Assembly: GCA_013407085.1 (NCBI GenBank) | Contig: JACCGJ010001766.1 | Span: 1 to 64,000, forward strand | Source: Atriophallophorus winterbourni | Lineage: Eukaryota > Platyhelminthes > Trematoda > Plagiorchiida > Microphallidae | Direction: 5' to 3' | Length of the DNA stretch: 64,000 bases | Shown: positions 49,501 through 55,350 of the stretch, piece by piece | Layout of the letters: every line of letters begins with the position of its first letter | How positions within the stretch are numbered: position 1 is the stretch's first letter | Notes under the pieces: generated by a model | Databases searched by the model: none | What the model was told of the DNA's origin: nothing | What the model saw: only the letters and a program-made list of their open reading frames with translations | Made by a program: the position numbers and the translations under genes

Positions 49501-52497
49501 CCGCACCACATAGTGTTAGTTTTGGTGGGGGTGATATACCGTTCTAAATGATTCGTGTTTTAGTGTATACAAATCGAAATGGTAATACAAATTACTGGTG
49601 TGTCTCTTGGTAATTGGTTTCCTTATTCTCGTTCAGATGCTGGACGATAAAGGCAATACCGCAGTCTATCTTCTATACGCCTACACGCGAATAAGGTAAA
49701 TACTTTCTTTTGTTGCACCGTCGCGCTTATTTACACACTTCACGTATCGTCTAAAAACGTTGCCACCGATTTACCGTACAATCGAAGTTTGTAAAGTTTT
49801 TTGCCTGGATGGATAGACATCCTAATTCTAACTTGCAGGCGTCATAATGAAACGATCACGCAAAATTCCACTTGATTGAATACGTACACTCTGAAACTTT
49901 CTTTGCTCACACGTAACTGAAAATGATTCTTCCGTGGTTTTTGAGTTGATTGCCAGTTAATTTATTCTAGTATACTTTGTTCCACTTTCCATATAGTTGC
50001 TTTAGCCCTCTGGTTCTTTCCCATTTTATCCCCTCATTCTCCTAAAATATTGCATGAGTGTGCAATCGTACAGTACTTTTTGCCGTGAGTTGCCATCTGT
50101 AGTGAGCTTCAATCGGAAGTACACTGGAGTCTCACTAACATTTCTATTTTGTTTTCATATCTGTCTATATGACTGTGCGGTACTTCGCCTGGATTAGGCT
50201 TGCGATTTCATGCATACCGGTTTATTATCATACCAAAAATTATAATCGGAAAGCAATTAATTACAGACAGGGAAAACGATCATTGCACGAACATAAAATG
50301 CTGTAAGAACCAGGCTGACAATGACATTTTTTGCTACAAGACGAAAAACCGAACACCCGTCACACACCACTTGGAATGATGCCTTGCATACTATGGTTTG
50401 CAAACAACTCTTTTTGAGAAAGACTGCTTTACTTTAACGTTTTACCTGGAACATTTCCTCTTTCTGTTTTGCATTTTCATGGTAGATGTGACTAGAAAAC
50501 CGTAGCATGCTATTGCCATTCCGATTCTTACTGATTCTTTTCGCAACCGGTTTGTTATTACCAACTACTGAAATATATATTCTTCTAATGAAAATGAAAC
50601 TTTAATTAATCTAAGATTTACTTTACTTTACTTTTGTGCGAATATCTCCTCCTGGAGGATGAGTCGGCTTCAATGAATATTCTTGGGAATTTGGGTACAA
50701 AGCGGCGTCCGCAGCACCACTCGGCGTTTGTTCGAGTCAGCTTCTCTAGCCCTTGCACAACCAAGTGCTACCTGCGAGGCAGCAGAGAGGTGGTGTGCAC
50801 CAACTAACCGTCTACCAAACTCTGTTTCAGATTTTTCCGTAGGGTTTTCTCACGAAGCCTTTCCCGCGATCGGGTGTCCCACAAGACAGCGGAGGTTCAA
50901 AATCAGGGTTTTCCTTGCCTTAGATGAAATGCCCTCCCAGGCTAAGGAGCTCCATCTGCACTTGTATGTCACTGTTGAATAAGATTGGTACGACCAACCT
51001 GTTCGATCACGTGCCCAACCCTATGTATATGGGGTTAATCCCTCAATTGCATGCGTTTCCATCACACACGACCGCTTTTGTGATGTTTGCACTTATCAGG
51101 TAGAGACAGTACGATCAGAATCTGTGTGGAGTGAAACATTGGGATAAATCTCATCTACATGTTTTTAGGGCACCTGTGATTGACCAAGTTGGTCTTACCA
51201 ATCTTATTTTAACAGTGTCATGCAAGCGCCAATCTTGCTTGACATCTAGTTTCACTGTCGTTCTAATCGTGAACAATACTCACCTCGTGGGCCTCATCAA
51301 ACTGGATGTTTGATGGGCACGCTTCACCTCCTTTATAGATTTCCATTGCTTGTTTCTATCCAACCTTGTTCGTTTTCTCAACCCACATTTACGCGTTGAT
51401 TGCACTATCTAATACCTGGTACCGATGAGTTATTCGGAAATGTCAGTCTACCCATAACATTCTGATTTGTTCCTTCAAATTATCAAGGATGCAAAACTGT
51501 AACAGGTTTCCAAGTTGCGTTTGTATACCACTGTTGGGTAAGGTTGGTACGACTAACCTATTCAAGCACACGAGCCGTCACTCATGTAGACTGGGTTTGA
51601 ACCCATGATCATGAATAAAAATGCTCATATGCACGCATCTCCATCACACACACCCCACGACCAGTTTCGTGCTGTTTGCACTCATCAGGTAGGGACAGTA
51701 GGATAGAATGTCTGAAGTAGAGGAATGCAAATCAGCTTTTTCTTTCATGGTCATGGGTTCAAACCCAGTGTACGTGAGTGGGGGCTCGTGTGATTAAACA
51801 TGTTGGTCGTACCAATCTTACCCAACAGTGGCATACAAGCGCAACTTGTTTACCATTCTTCCACTGATTCAAACGCATGCGGATCCTGATCCTACTGTCC
51901 CTACCTGATAAGTGCAAACAGCACGAAACCGGTCGTGGTGTGTGTGTGTGTGTGATGGAGATGCATGCAAATGAGCATTTTTGTAACAGGTTTCCTTTTT
52001 TTGTTTTATATAGTTTCCACTCGTGATCGTACTAATTCTTTTATTTTTTCTTCTTTTCTATGTCAAGGTCAATAGCAAGAAATGCCGGGTACACAAGTGA
52101 ACAGTTGACGAAACTGGCACAACAAGGGGAACCACTTCTTCTGGAACACCCAACCGAATGGAATTTGGCCAAAGCGATATGTCGTCTTCCGGATGTTCTA
52201 CTTCGAATCCAAAATGACTTCCTGCTTCATCACTTGTGTGATTACCTCTACGACCTTAGTTGTACCTTCACAAGTTTCTACGATAGCTGCTATTGCGTTG
52301 AAAGAAACAAGGAGACGGGTAAATTTTCGCTTTTTTCCGACTTGCTTTTTCTTTTTTCAATCACACCATACTGTATTTTTCTTCTAGGTTCGGTCATTAA
52401 AGTTCATACAAGCCGTCTGTTGTTGTGTGAAGCGACGGCCAAGGTGATGAAATGCGGTTTCGAAATTCTAGGGCTGAGGACCTTGGAGAAAATTTAA
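40500..52497 (+). CDS. RARS1: Arginyl-tRNA synthetase, cytosolic (13 coding exons)
   Basis: Charges tRNA-Arg with arginine in the cytosol. Exons: 40500-40514, 40546-40671, 40702-40890, 40920-41009, 41037-41215, 42153-42463, 43390-43676, 45957-46066, 46143-46248, 46339-46452, 49637-49695, 52068-52318, 52388-52497. All phases join, giving 648 residues, close to the ~660 of animal enzymes. In order: a coiled N-terminus (LNYRLRHLN), the ArgRS N domain ([15 protein letters not shown]), the class I signature [17 protein letters not shown] with HVGH as the HIGH motif, [19 protein letters not shown], the catalytic stretch with [25 protein letters not shown] in place of a canonical KMSKS (normal for eukaryotic ArgRS), [13 protein letters not shown], and the anticodon-binding domain with FYDSCYCVE. 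The start ATG was chosen because it opens the first exon of the frame; a cassette upstream is possible. All introns are GT-AG except intron 10 (GC-AG). Confidence 0.95.
40546..41215 (+). CDS. RARS1: Arginyl-tRNA synthetase exons 2-5 with micro-introns
   Basis: Exons of 126, 189, 90 and 179 nt separated by introns of 30 (40672-40701), 29 (40891-40919) and 27 nt (41010-41036); intron 1 is 31 nt (40515-40545). All begin GT and end AG, and removal restores the ArgRS frame across [15 protein letters not shown] / ELQLLS and NDIIDK / [10 protein letters not shown]. Exon 5 carries [15 protein letters not shown]. Confidence 0.93.
41285..41701 (-). repeat. Inverted-repeat arm in ArgRS intron 5 (family A composite)
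   Basis: About 417 bp, including a family A head (TAGTGAGCTGCATGCG, CATATCTGTCTAGACTAGGG) and ~270 bp of other sequence (ATATCGCGATATTTAAGGAC, TTAATGAACTGCA, AATTATAGAGATATACACG). It is nearly identical to the reverse complement of 47578-48000. Confidence 0.85.
41702..41790 (+). repeat. Repeat family A, 3' part, ArgRS intron 5
   Basis: CTGTCTAGGCTAGGGCAACC through GGATCAGGCTTGTGATTTCA and a CATACATACAG tail. Confidence 0.75.
42153..42463 (+). CDS. RARS1: Arginyl-tRNA synthetase exon 6
   Basis: 311 nt coding [20 protein letters not shown] through [10 protein letters not shown], the Rossmann catalytic domain, with the conserved [11 protein letters not shown] and IGDLQAFYK blocks. Donor GTCCCA is weak in sequence but fits phase 1. 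Confidence 0.95.
42530..42790 (-). repeat. Repeat family A, minus copy, ArgRS intron 6
   Basis: Nearly full unit: ATGGCATGAAAGCACAAGCC, CTAGACAGATAGGAGG, TTAGCACGATGTTAGCC, GCTGCACGATTGCAGATCC. Confidence 0.8.
43157..43320 (-). repeat. 3' end of the ~580-bp retroposon family, ArgRS intron 6
   Basis: Starts on the plus strand with (TTA)n (43158-43185) then ATTTGCACAATCTGATACAG, reverse complement of the end of the insert at 32910-33490. About 150 bp remain; the rest is truncated. Confidence 0.75.
43390..43676 (+). CDS. RARS1: Arginyl-tRNA synthetase exon 7
   Basis: 287 nt coding [20 protein letters not shown] and [20 protein letters not shown] through YVVDCGQ, the substrate-binding part of the catalytic core. 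Confidence 0.95.
43797..44116 (+). pseudogene. RTE-like LINE 3' fragment, ArgRS intron 7
   Basis: Matches 25500-25805: GGAGGCATTGTGTAAAGCGT, CATCTGCAAGC, GCTCTCGGCTGCTGA, CGAAATAGACCGAAAGAGAC and a CAACAGCAAAC tail. It is a 5'-truncated insertion of the same family as 22651-25810, in the sense strand of the gene. Confidence 0.8.
44117..45315. other. Unassigned middle part of ArgRS intron 7
   Basis: Only short ORFs on both strands and no recognisable repeat landmarks. Ordinary intron sequence as far as can be seen. Confidence 0.45.
45316..45402 (+). repeat. Repeat family A, 3' part, ArgRS intron 7
   Basis: TTTGTCTAGGCCTGGGAAAC through GGATCAGGCTTGTGCTTTCA, with a small deletion after CTGTGCGG. 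Confidence 0.75.
45466..45607 (+). repeat. (GTAT)n microsatellite
   Basis: About 35 units of TATG with one TACG variant (near 45556). It abuts the tail side of the family A copy at 45608 and is probably that copy's tail, expanded. Open frames here in every reading are artefacts of the repeat. Confidence 0.95.
45608..45790 (-). repeat. Repeat family A, minus copy, diverged, ArgRS intron 7
   Basis: ACAAACCTGGATCCAGGC, AAGTGCCACACAGTCGTAGA, GAGGGTGAGATTCCAGC and GCATGCAATTCGGTACCGG keep the family order with many substitutions. Confidence 0.7.
45957..46452 (+). CDS. RARS1: Arginyl-tRNA synthetase exons 8-10
   Basis: 45957-46066 codes [17 protein letters not shown]...VLGEDR; 46143-46248 codes [20 protein letters not shown] and the following helix; 46339-46452 codes [20 protein letters not shown] and [18 protein letters not shown]. 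Introns between are 76 and 90 nt. The donor after exon 10 is AAG/GCAAGT, a GC-type donor. Confidence 0.94.
46500..46745 (-). repeat. Short repeat family B (TCCTCCTGGAGGATGAG), ArgRS intron 10
   Basis: Starts with GTGCGATTATCTCCTCCTGG and GGATGAGTCGG, and includes AGCTCCATCTGC. It shares both ends with 50610-50990 but differs in the middle. The 3' tail is missing here. The plus-strand sequence TCCTCCTGGAGGATGA is a near-palindrome. Confidence 0.6.
47040..47222 (-). repeat. Repeat family A, minus copy, diverged, ArgRS intron 10
   Basis: GATAGTGTCAGCTTGCCCAC, GGGAGTGAGATTGCATC, CAGCTCACTACCGGTCGC, TTAGCACGGTGTTCGC retain the family order; the tail half is absent. Confidence 0.68.
47578..48000 (+). 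repeat. Inverted-repeat arm in ArgRS intron 10 (family A composite)
   Basis: Reverse-complementary partner of 41285-41701 with only a handful of differences by eye over about 420 bp. It ends in family A sequence (GTCTAGACAGATATGAGAAA, GCATGCAGCTCACTACCG). Confidence 0.85.
48073..49185 (-). mobile_element. pogo/Tigger-like DNA transposon, internally deleted
   Basis: 1113 bp with 26-bp terminal inverted repeats starting CACTCAAATC and containing GTACTATGCCACC (two mismatches between ends), flanked by TA at 48071-48072 and 49186-49187, the Tc1/mariner-superfamily target duplication. It interrupts a family A repeat (AGATAC / TCAGGTTGCCCAGG). A 48-bp segment (48103-48150 and 49114-49161) is also repeated in direct orientation near both ends. 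Inside is a truncated transposase on the minus strand. Non-autonomous. Confidence 0.92.
48281..48835 (-). CDS. Truncated pogo/Tigger-like transposase: DNA-binding domains only (184 aa)
   Basis: Residues ~10-60 form a CENP-B N-type helix-turn-helix ([30 protein letters not shown]). Residues ~80-140 match the second CENP-B-type HTH ([36 protein letters not shown]). The frame then reaches the beginning of the DDE nuclease at [11 protein letters not shown], where NLDET carries the first catalytic aspartate, and stops. The remaining D and D/E are absent. In a second frame immediately after, 48282-48196 reads [14 protein letters not shown], like a transposase C-terminal tail, suggesting an internal deletion joined the N- and C-terminal coding parts out of frame. 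The residual protein could still bind DNA; no evidence of host use. Confidence 0.88.
   Translation of the reverse strand: MSAQKRKRTDFTLKEKFEIIDAAKKEPNQSKLAREISKKWGVEVKRTTVKCILSKKDTIEAAIKAGVPWKRLKLTQPHDLKFEEGVLMWLKQARGLNLPVSGDLVKEKAIELGELMHIPDFMASDGWLDSFKKRNDVTFKTVQGEAGAVDSQSFIDWQQQVLRPLLRQFSAAEVFNLDETDASV
49188..49636. other. ArgRS intron 10, 3' part
   Basis: Holds the end of the interrupted family A repeat (49188-49215) and another family A scrap at 49405-49470 (TAGGCCTTGGCAACCTGTCA). Otherwise nothing recognised. Confidence 0.5.
49637..49695 (+). CDS. RARS1: Arginyl-tRNA synthetase exon 11
   Basis: 59 nt coding [20 protein letters not shown], a block highly conserved in ArgRS (compare the family pattern MLD-x-GNTA-x-YLLYA-x-TRI). 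It lies between the two largest introns. Confidence 0.93.
50085..50220 (+). repeat. Repeat family A, deleted copy, ArgRS intron 11
   Basis: TAGTGAGCTTCAATCGG, GGAGTCTCACTAACATTTC, CATATCTGTCTATATGACTG, then GGATTAGGCTTGCGATTTCA. The block CTAGG...CAGTCTC is deleted; 53296-53445 has the same deletion, so these two form a subfamily. Confidence 0.72.
50610..50990 (-). repeat. Short repeat family B with (AAAGT)n tail, ArgRS intron 11
   Basis: On the minus strand it ends CGCACAAAAGTAAAGTAAAG (50614-50640 on plus). The unit contains TCATCCTCCAGGAGGAGATA and GCCTGGGAGGGC. The tail and the last ~55 bases resemble the LINE 3' end at 3040-3105, so it may be a SINE dependent on that LINE. No protein-coding content; a 99-codon ORF across it is not supported. 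Confidence 0.6.
50962..51290. repeat. Inverted dimer of the hammerhead-ribozyme repeat, degenerate
   Basis: A minus-strand unit (50962-51130) and a partial plus-strand unit (51165-51290) share landmarks with 51512-51981: GATTGGTACGACCAACCTG, TTCCATCACACACGACCG, and on the right GTTGGTCTTACCAATCTTAT, CAGTGTCATGCAAGCGCCAA. The central spacer (AGAATCTGTGTGGAGTGAAA) also corresponds. The hammerhead here is damaged: CUGAUAA for CUGAUGA, a mismatch in stem II, and AAAA for GAAA. Confidence 0.7.
51653..51694 (-). ncRNA. Hammerhead ribozyme, complete core
   Basis: Read on the minus strand from 51694: stem I strand CCCTAC; CTGATGA (51688-51682); stem II GTGC / GCAC closing loop AAACA; GAAA (51668-51665); CTGGTC, where A15.1-U16.1 and C-G make a very short stem III; predicted cleavage after GUC at 51659; then GTGGGG (51658-51653) pairing with CCCTAC through five Watson-Crick and one G-U pair. 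All core nucleotides (CUGAUGA, GAAA, GUC) match the hammerhead consensus. The near-palindromic stem III (ACTGGT; ACCGGT in the sister copy) resembles ribozymes thought to work as dimers. Cleavage is predicted, not shown. Confidence 0.85.
51897..51942 (+). ncRNA. Hammerhead ribozyme, plus copy with G8-to-A change
   Basis: CCCTAC (51899-51904), CTGATAA (51905-51911), stem II GTGC / GCAC with loop AAACA, GAAA (51925-51928), CCGGTC with cleavage expected after 51934, then GTGGTG. The sixth core base (G8, a catalytic residue in the family) is A, and stem I has one mismatch, so activity is doubtful. A (TG)n run follows at 51937-51952. Confidence 0.78.
52068..52497 (+). CDS. RARS1: Arginyl-tRNA synthetase exons 12-13 (anticodon-binding domain and stop)
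   Basis: 52068-52318 codes [40 protein letters not shown] and [15 protein letters not shown]; a 69-nt intron follows; 52388-52497 codes [20 protein letters not shown] to LRTLEKI and TAA at 52495-52497. The DALR-type anticodon-binding domain is complete. No canonical AATAAA was noticed nearby. Confidence 0.95.
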
Positions 52498-53295
52498 TAT
52501 TTGTTATCGGTTGTGTTTGAATATATATGCCGTGTTTGGACAATGGCTTCGTTTTTGCTTCCACTGTTACACACTCTTTCTTCCCATGCATTACTTATAA
52601 ATTTCAAGTAGTTTCGTCCGATGAAGTTTTTTAGTCTCATACTCGCTTAACGGGATCTTCGTGTTTGCATGGAGCGGATGTAACTCGCATTAAACATGAA
52701 GTGGAGTGTGCGATGACGTGTAATGTAGGATATATCCGGAACTAAGCTGTGCTGCAAAATCCGATAGTCTGCTTACTATATTGTCTTATTGTTCAGGTCT
52801 AGTTTTATTTAAAAAGTGGTCATGACTGTAAGACTGTATCTTATGTCATCTAGCGCATACGCTTCACCGTACATGCACAAATCCAAAACATTTACATTCC
52901 TGGCTAAGGGTTACACGATTGAATGTGTTTAACATTCCTAGATTCATGTCATGTGAGTATTTGAAAGGTCGGTTCAAGCTTCTAAGAAAATAGAGAATTG
53001 AACTTAAGGTGCTGTATATTGTCAGATCATTAATTTTGGATACTGTTGCCATGTCGATTGAATCACACAAAGCAGGTCGACCTATGGCTAACTGTTATTT
53101 TCCTAACTGGATAGCGGACTGACACTATTCAAACCACATGTATCGATCAATCTTTTCTCCCATCAGTTCTGGTTTTATACTCTGAAGTGTTATTGGTGGT
53201 CAGCCGTTCGGGTTAATGTTCTTTGTTACCTAATTTTAAAAAATCTCCCTATTTCGTTCCTACGGTTTCGTGTTTGATGTGCGGCTAACACCTTG
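52498..53295. other. Region downstream of the arginyl-tRNA synthetase gene
   Basis: Presumably begins with the 3' UTR. No clear AATAAA, no repeat and no ORF of note were seen. Confidence 0.45.
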
Positions 53296-53445
53296 CTAAA
53301 TTGATTAACCACCGGCAGTGAGCTGCATGTTGGAACACGCTAGAGTCTCACTAACATTTCTATTTCGTTTTCATATCTGTCTATGTGACTGTGCGGTACT
53401 TCGCTTGGATCATGCTCGTGCTTTCATACATGCATATATATATAT
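53296..53445 (+). repeat. Repeat family A, deleted subfamily copy
   Basis: CAGTGAGCTGCATGTTGG, AGAGTCTCACTAACATTTCT, CATATCTGTCTATGTGACTG and GCTTGGATCATGCTCGTGCT, then a CATGCATATATATATATATA tail. Confidence 0.75.
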
Positions 53446-54759
53446 ATATCGTAGGATATCTCAGTGACCGTTATATCCTTCTATTGGGTACTGCATGTAC
53501 TTTTCCTGTATCTGGAATAACTTGACCGGCTTGTACAAACTTTTCTAAATGTCCAGTTCCAAATATTCCCTCTAGTGTGCTCATGAGGGGTTCTGCTAGA
53601 GATTTTATTGTTTATTCTACCTCTAGGATTTTTGTAATGCCCCCCCGAAATTTAGCCCTCAAGTTGTGCGCACGTATTCTGTTTGTTGTTACTTCCGTCT
53701 CTGTTTATCATCAACATGCTTCATGCTCTAAATAATAGACATGGACTCATATTCGTTCATTCGAGCTTATAGTCGGAATGTATCTGTTTCGCTTCGCAGT
53801 TTGGATATGCTGTGTCGAGAGCATGGCCGGTTGTTCTTTCATGTAAATGTTACATTTCAGTTTGACAGCCTCGATAATTGAAGTCAATTCAATGCGACGA
53901 ATGCTTTGTTGTTGCTCGCGCATACCATGCTTACATTAATGTGCTTTCTACGATGACCGGATGCATTGGAGTTGGGTCGTTTGTTTTACGCGATAGGCCG
54001 TTGTGGCTCGCGCTGCCAGTGTTTATCTTTGATTTCACCAACACGGAGGTATAAATGGTACTAAGCTGTCGCTCGGTATGGCAGAGGGATTGGGGTGAAT
54101 CACGGTTCCCAAACCACAAACATTGTGTTACAACAAAGTTTATACCGTTGATGGACGATACCAGATGACAAATAATTATATTGTGGGAACCAGTCGCCCC
54201 AATAACAATGCAGTAACAATCTTGGCTAAACAGGAATATGTATTCAGAATGTTTTGTTGAAATACAGAGTATATGGCCCCTGTTCCGTAATGTTAATTCG
54301 TATGATGCGCGTTTCAAACTGTACACAATAGTTGCACTAGTAAGTAGGTTGTCTGTTTCAGCTTTCAAAGTAATTCTGATATTCTGAACAATTGTTGCCC
54401 GAACTTTGACCCTAGAAATAGCGTGATTACGCGGTTGTGCAACTAAACACATGTTGCTTTCCAACCACCGACGGAAAATTACGATTATTTTTCTAACGTT
54501 GTGTCGTGTCGTGTTAAATCAAACTGCACTCCGTGAGCTCTTTAATGCTAAATAGACGACGATATAAAACTCACAGATGCACCATTCCGAAAATTTCTAC
54601 GAAATAGTCGTTTATTGTTATGGCTATAAAAATGGTTGTTGTCTGTCTTTAACGGCACCCTGATTCACGTGGAGTACTTTATACCCATGCTAACCGGGGC
54701 GTTTCGCATATATTTCTGCTCACGCCTATGCTATTTCGACATGCATGAATGATCTAACA
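53446..54759. other. Gene-poor region
   Basis: Holds a 177-codon minus-strand ORF (53931-54464) with no domain, signal or splice support; treated as chance. No repeats recognised. Confidence 0.45.
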
Positions 54760-55060
54760 GGACTAAATGAAGGTGTTGTTAGCTGATGACGAACCATTAG
54801 TAAGGAAAACTACTCTATCCTGCGACAGGTTGGAAACCAGTCAAGATCTCGATCTCTGTTTATCGTCATCAGGTGGATACAATAAGATTAGGTTCAGTGA
54901 GCCTTTAAACAGTGGATAAATGGTAAACAAAGTTATACTTGAATGCCACTGTTACATAGGGTTCGTACAACGAACCACGATGTTCAATCACAGAATCACA
55001 GTGATTCGTGGTCGAGCACTCAAGGCGCTTATGGATGACGAGAAGCCGCTAGTTGTGTAA
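54760..55060 (-). repeat. Hammerhead-ribozyme repeat, degenerate minus copy
   Basis: On the minus strand: GTAACAGTGGCATTCAAG, TTTACCATTTATCCACTG, then near 54893-54855 CCAC, CTGATGA, CGAT, AAACAGAG, ATCG. The stem II bases have changed on both sides (CGAT/ATCG), preserving pairing, but GAAA is altered. The gene-side B box is not recognisable. Confidence 0.55.
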
Positions 55061-55299
55061 GTGCTGGGGATGTGAGCAACACAGAACGTTACACTATTTT
55101 AAAATTTTATTTCGGTTTCGAGTCAACAGCAAAACGTGACGCCCTGTACACATCACATTCAAGATTGAAATGCCACAGCTATACTTGATGTCTTGATTAC
55201 CAACCGCTTCTAATGAACGGCGTTTGAACTACAAGTTAGACGATATTCGAATCAAAAATTGACGCCAACTTATAAATCCATCAGAAATTTACATTGTAT

Positions 55300-55350
55300 G
55301 TGTGCGCGCGATTTAACAGGTTGGTCGTACCAGCCCTATCCAACAAAAAA
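55300..55350 (+). repeat. Hammerhead-repeat fragment
   Basis: Only AACAGGTTGGTCGTACCAGC and CCTATCCAACA of the unit remain. Confidence 0.5.

Larger units (their letters stand above)
51512..51981. mobile_element. Inverted dimer of a hammerhead-ribozyme retroposon, with 14-bp target duplication
   Basis: 470 bp made of a minus-strand unit (51512-~51715) and a plus-strand unit (~51740-51981), flanked by perfect copies of TGTAACAGGTTTCC at 51498-51511 and 51982-51995. Each unit has a Pol III B-box-like GGTTCAAACCC (minus 51593-51603, plus 51756-51766), a conserved GTCGTACCAA block and a hammerhead motif. The unit order differs: ribozyme before B box in the minus unit, after it in the plus unit, i.e. 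circularly permuted. A link of hammerhead, Pol III promoter and retroposition is known from the Sm-alpha repeats of schistosomes. The dimer lies in ArgRS intron 11. Confidence 0.85.

Noticed and set aside
50683..50982. 99-codon ORF in ArgRS intron 11
   Set aside because: Coincides with the non-coding short repeat family B and has no domain.
51599..51766. Treating the two B-box motifs as real tRNA genes
   Set aside because: No acceptor stem, A box at proper distance or cloverleaf could be formed by eye.
53931..54464. 177-codon minus-strand ORF
   Set aside because: No domain, no signal, no splice or context support; composition consistent with chance in an open stretch.
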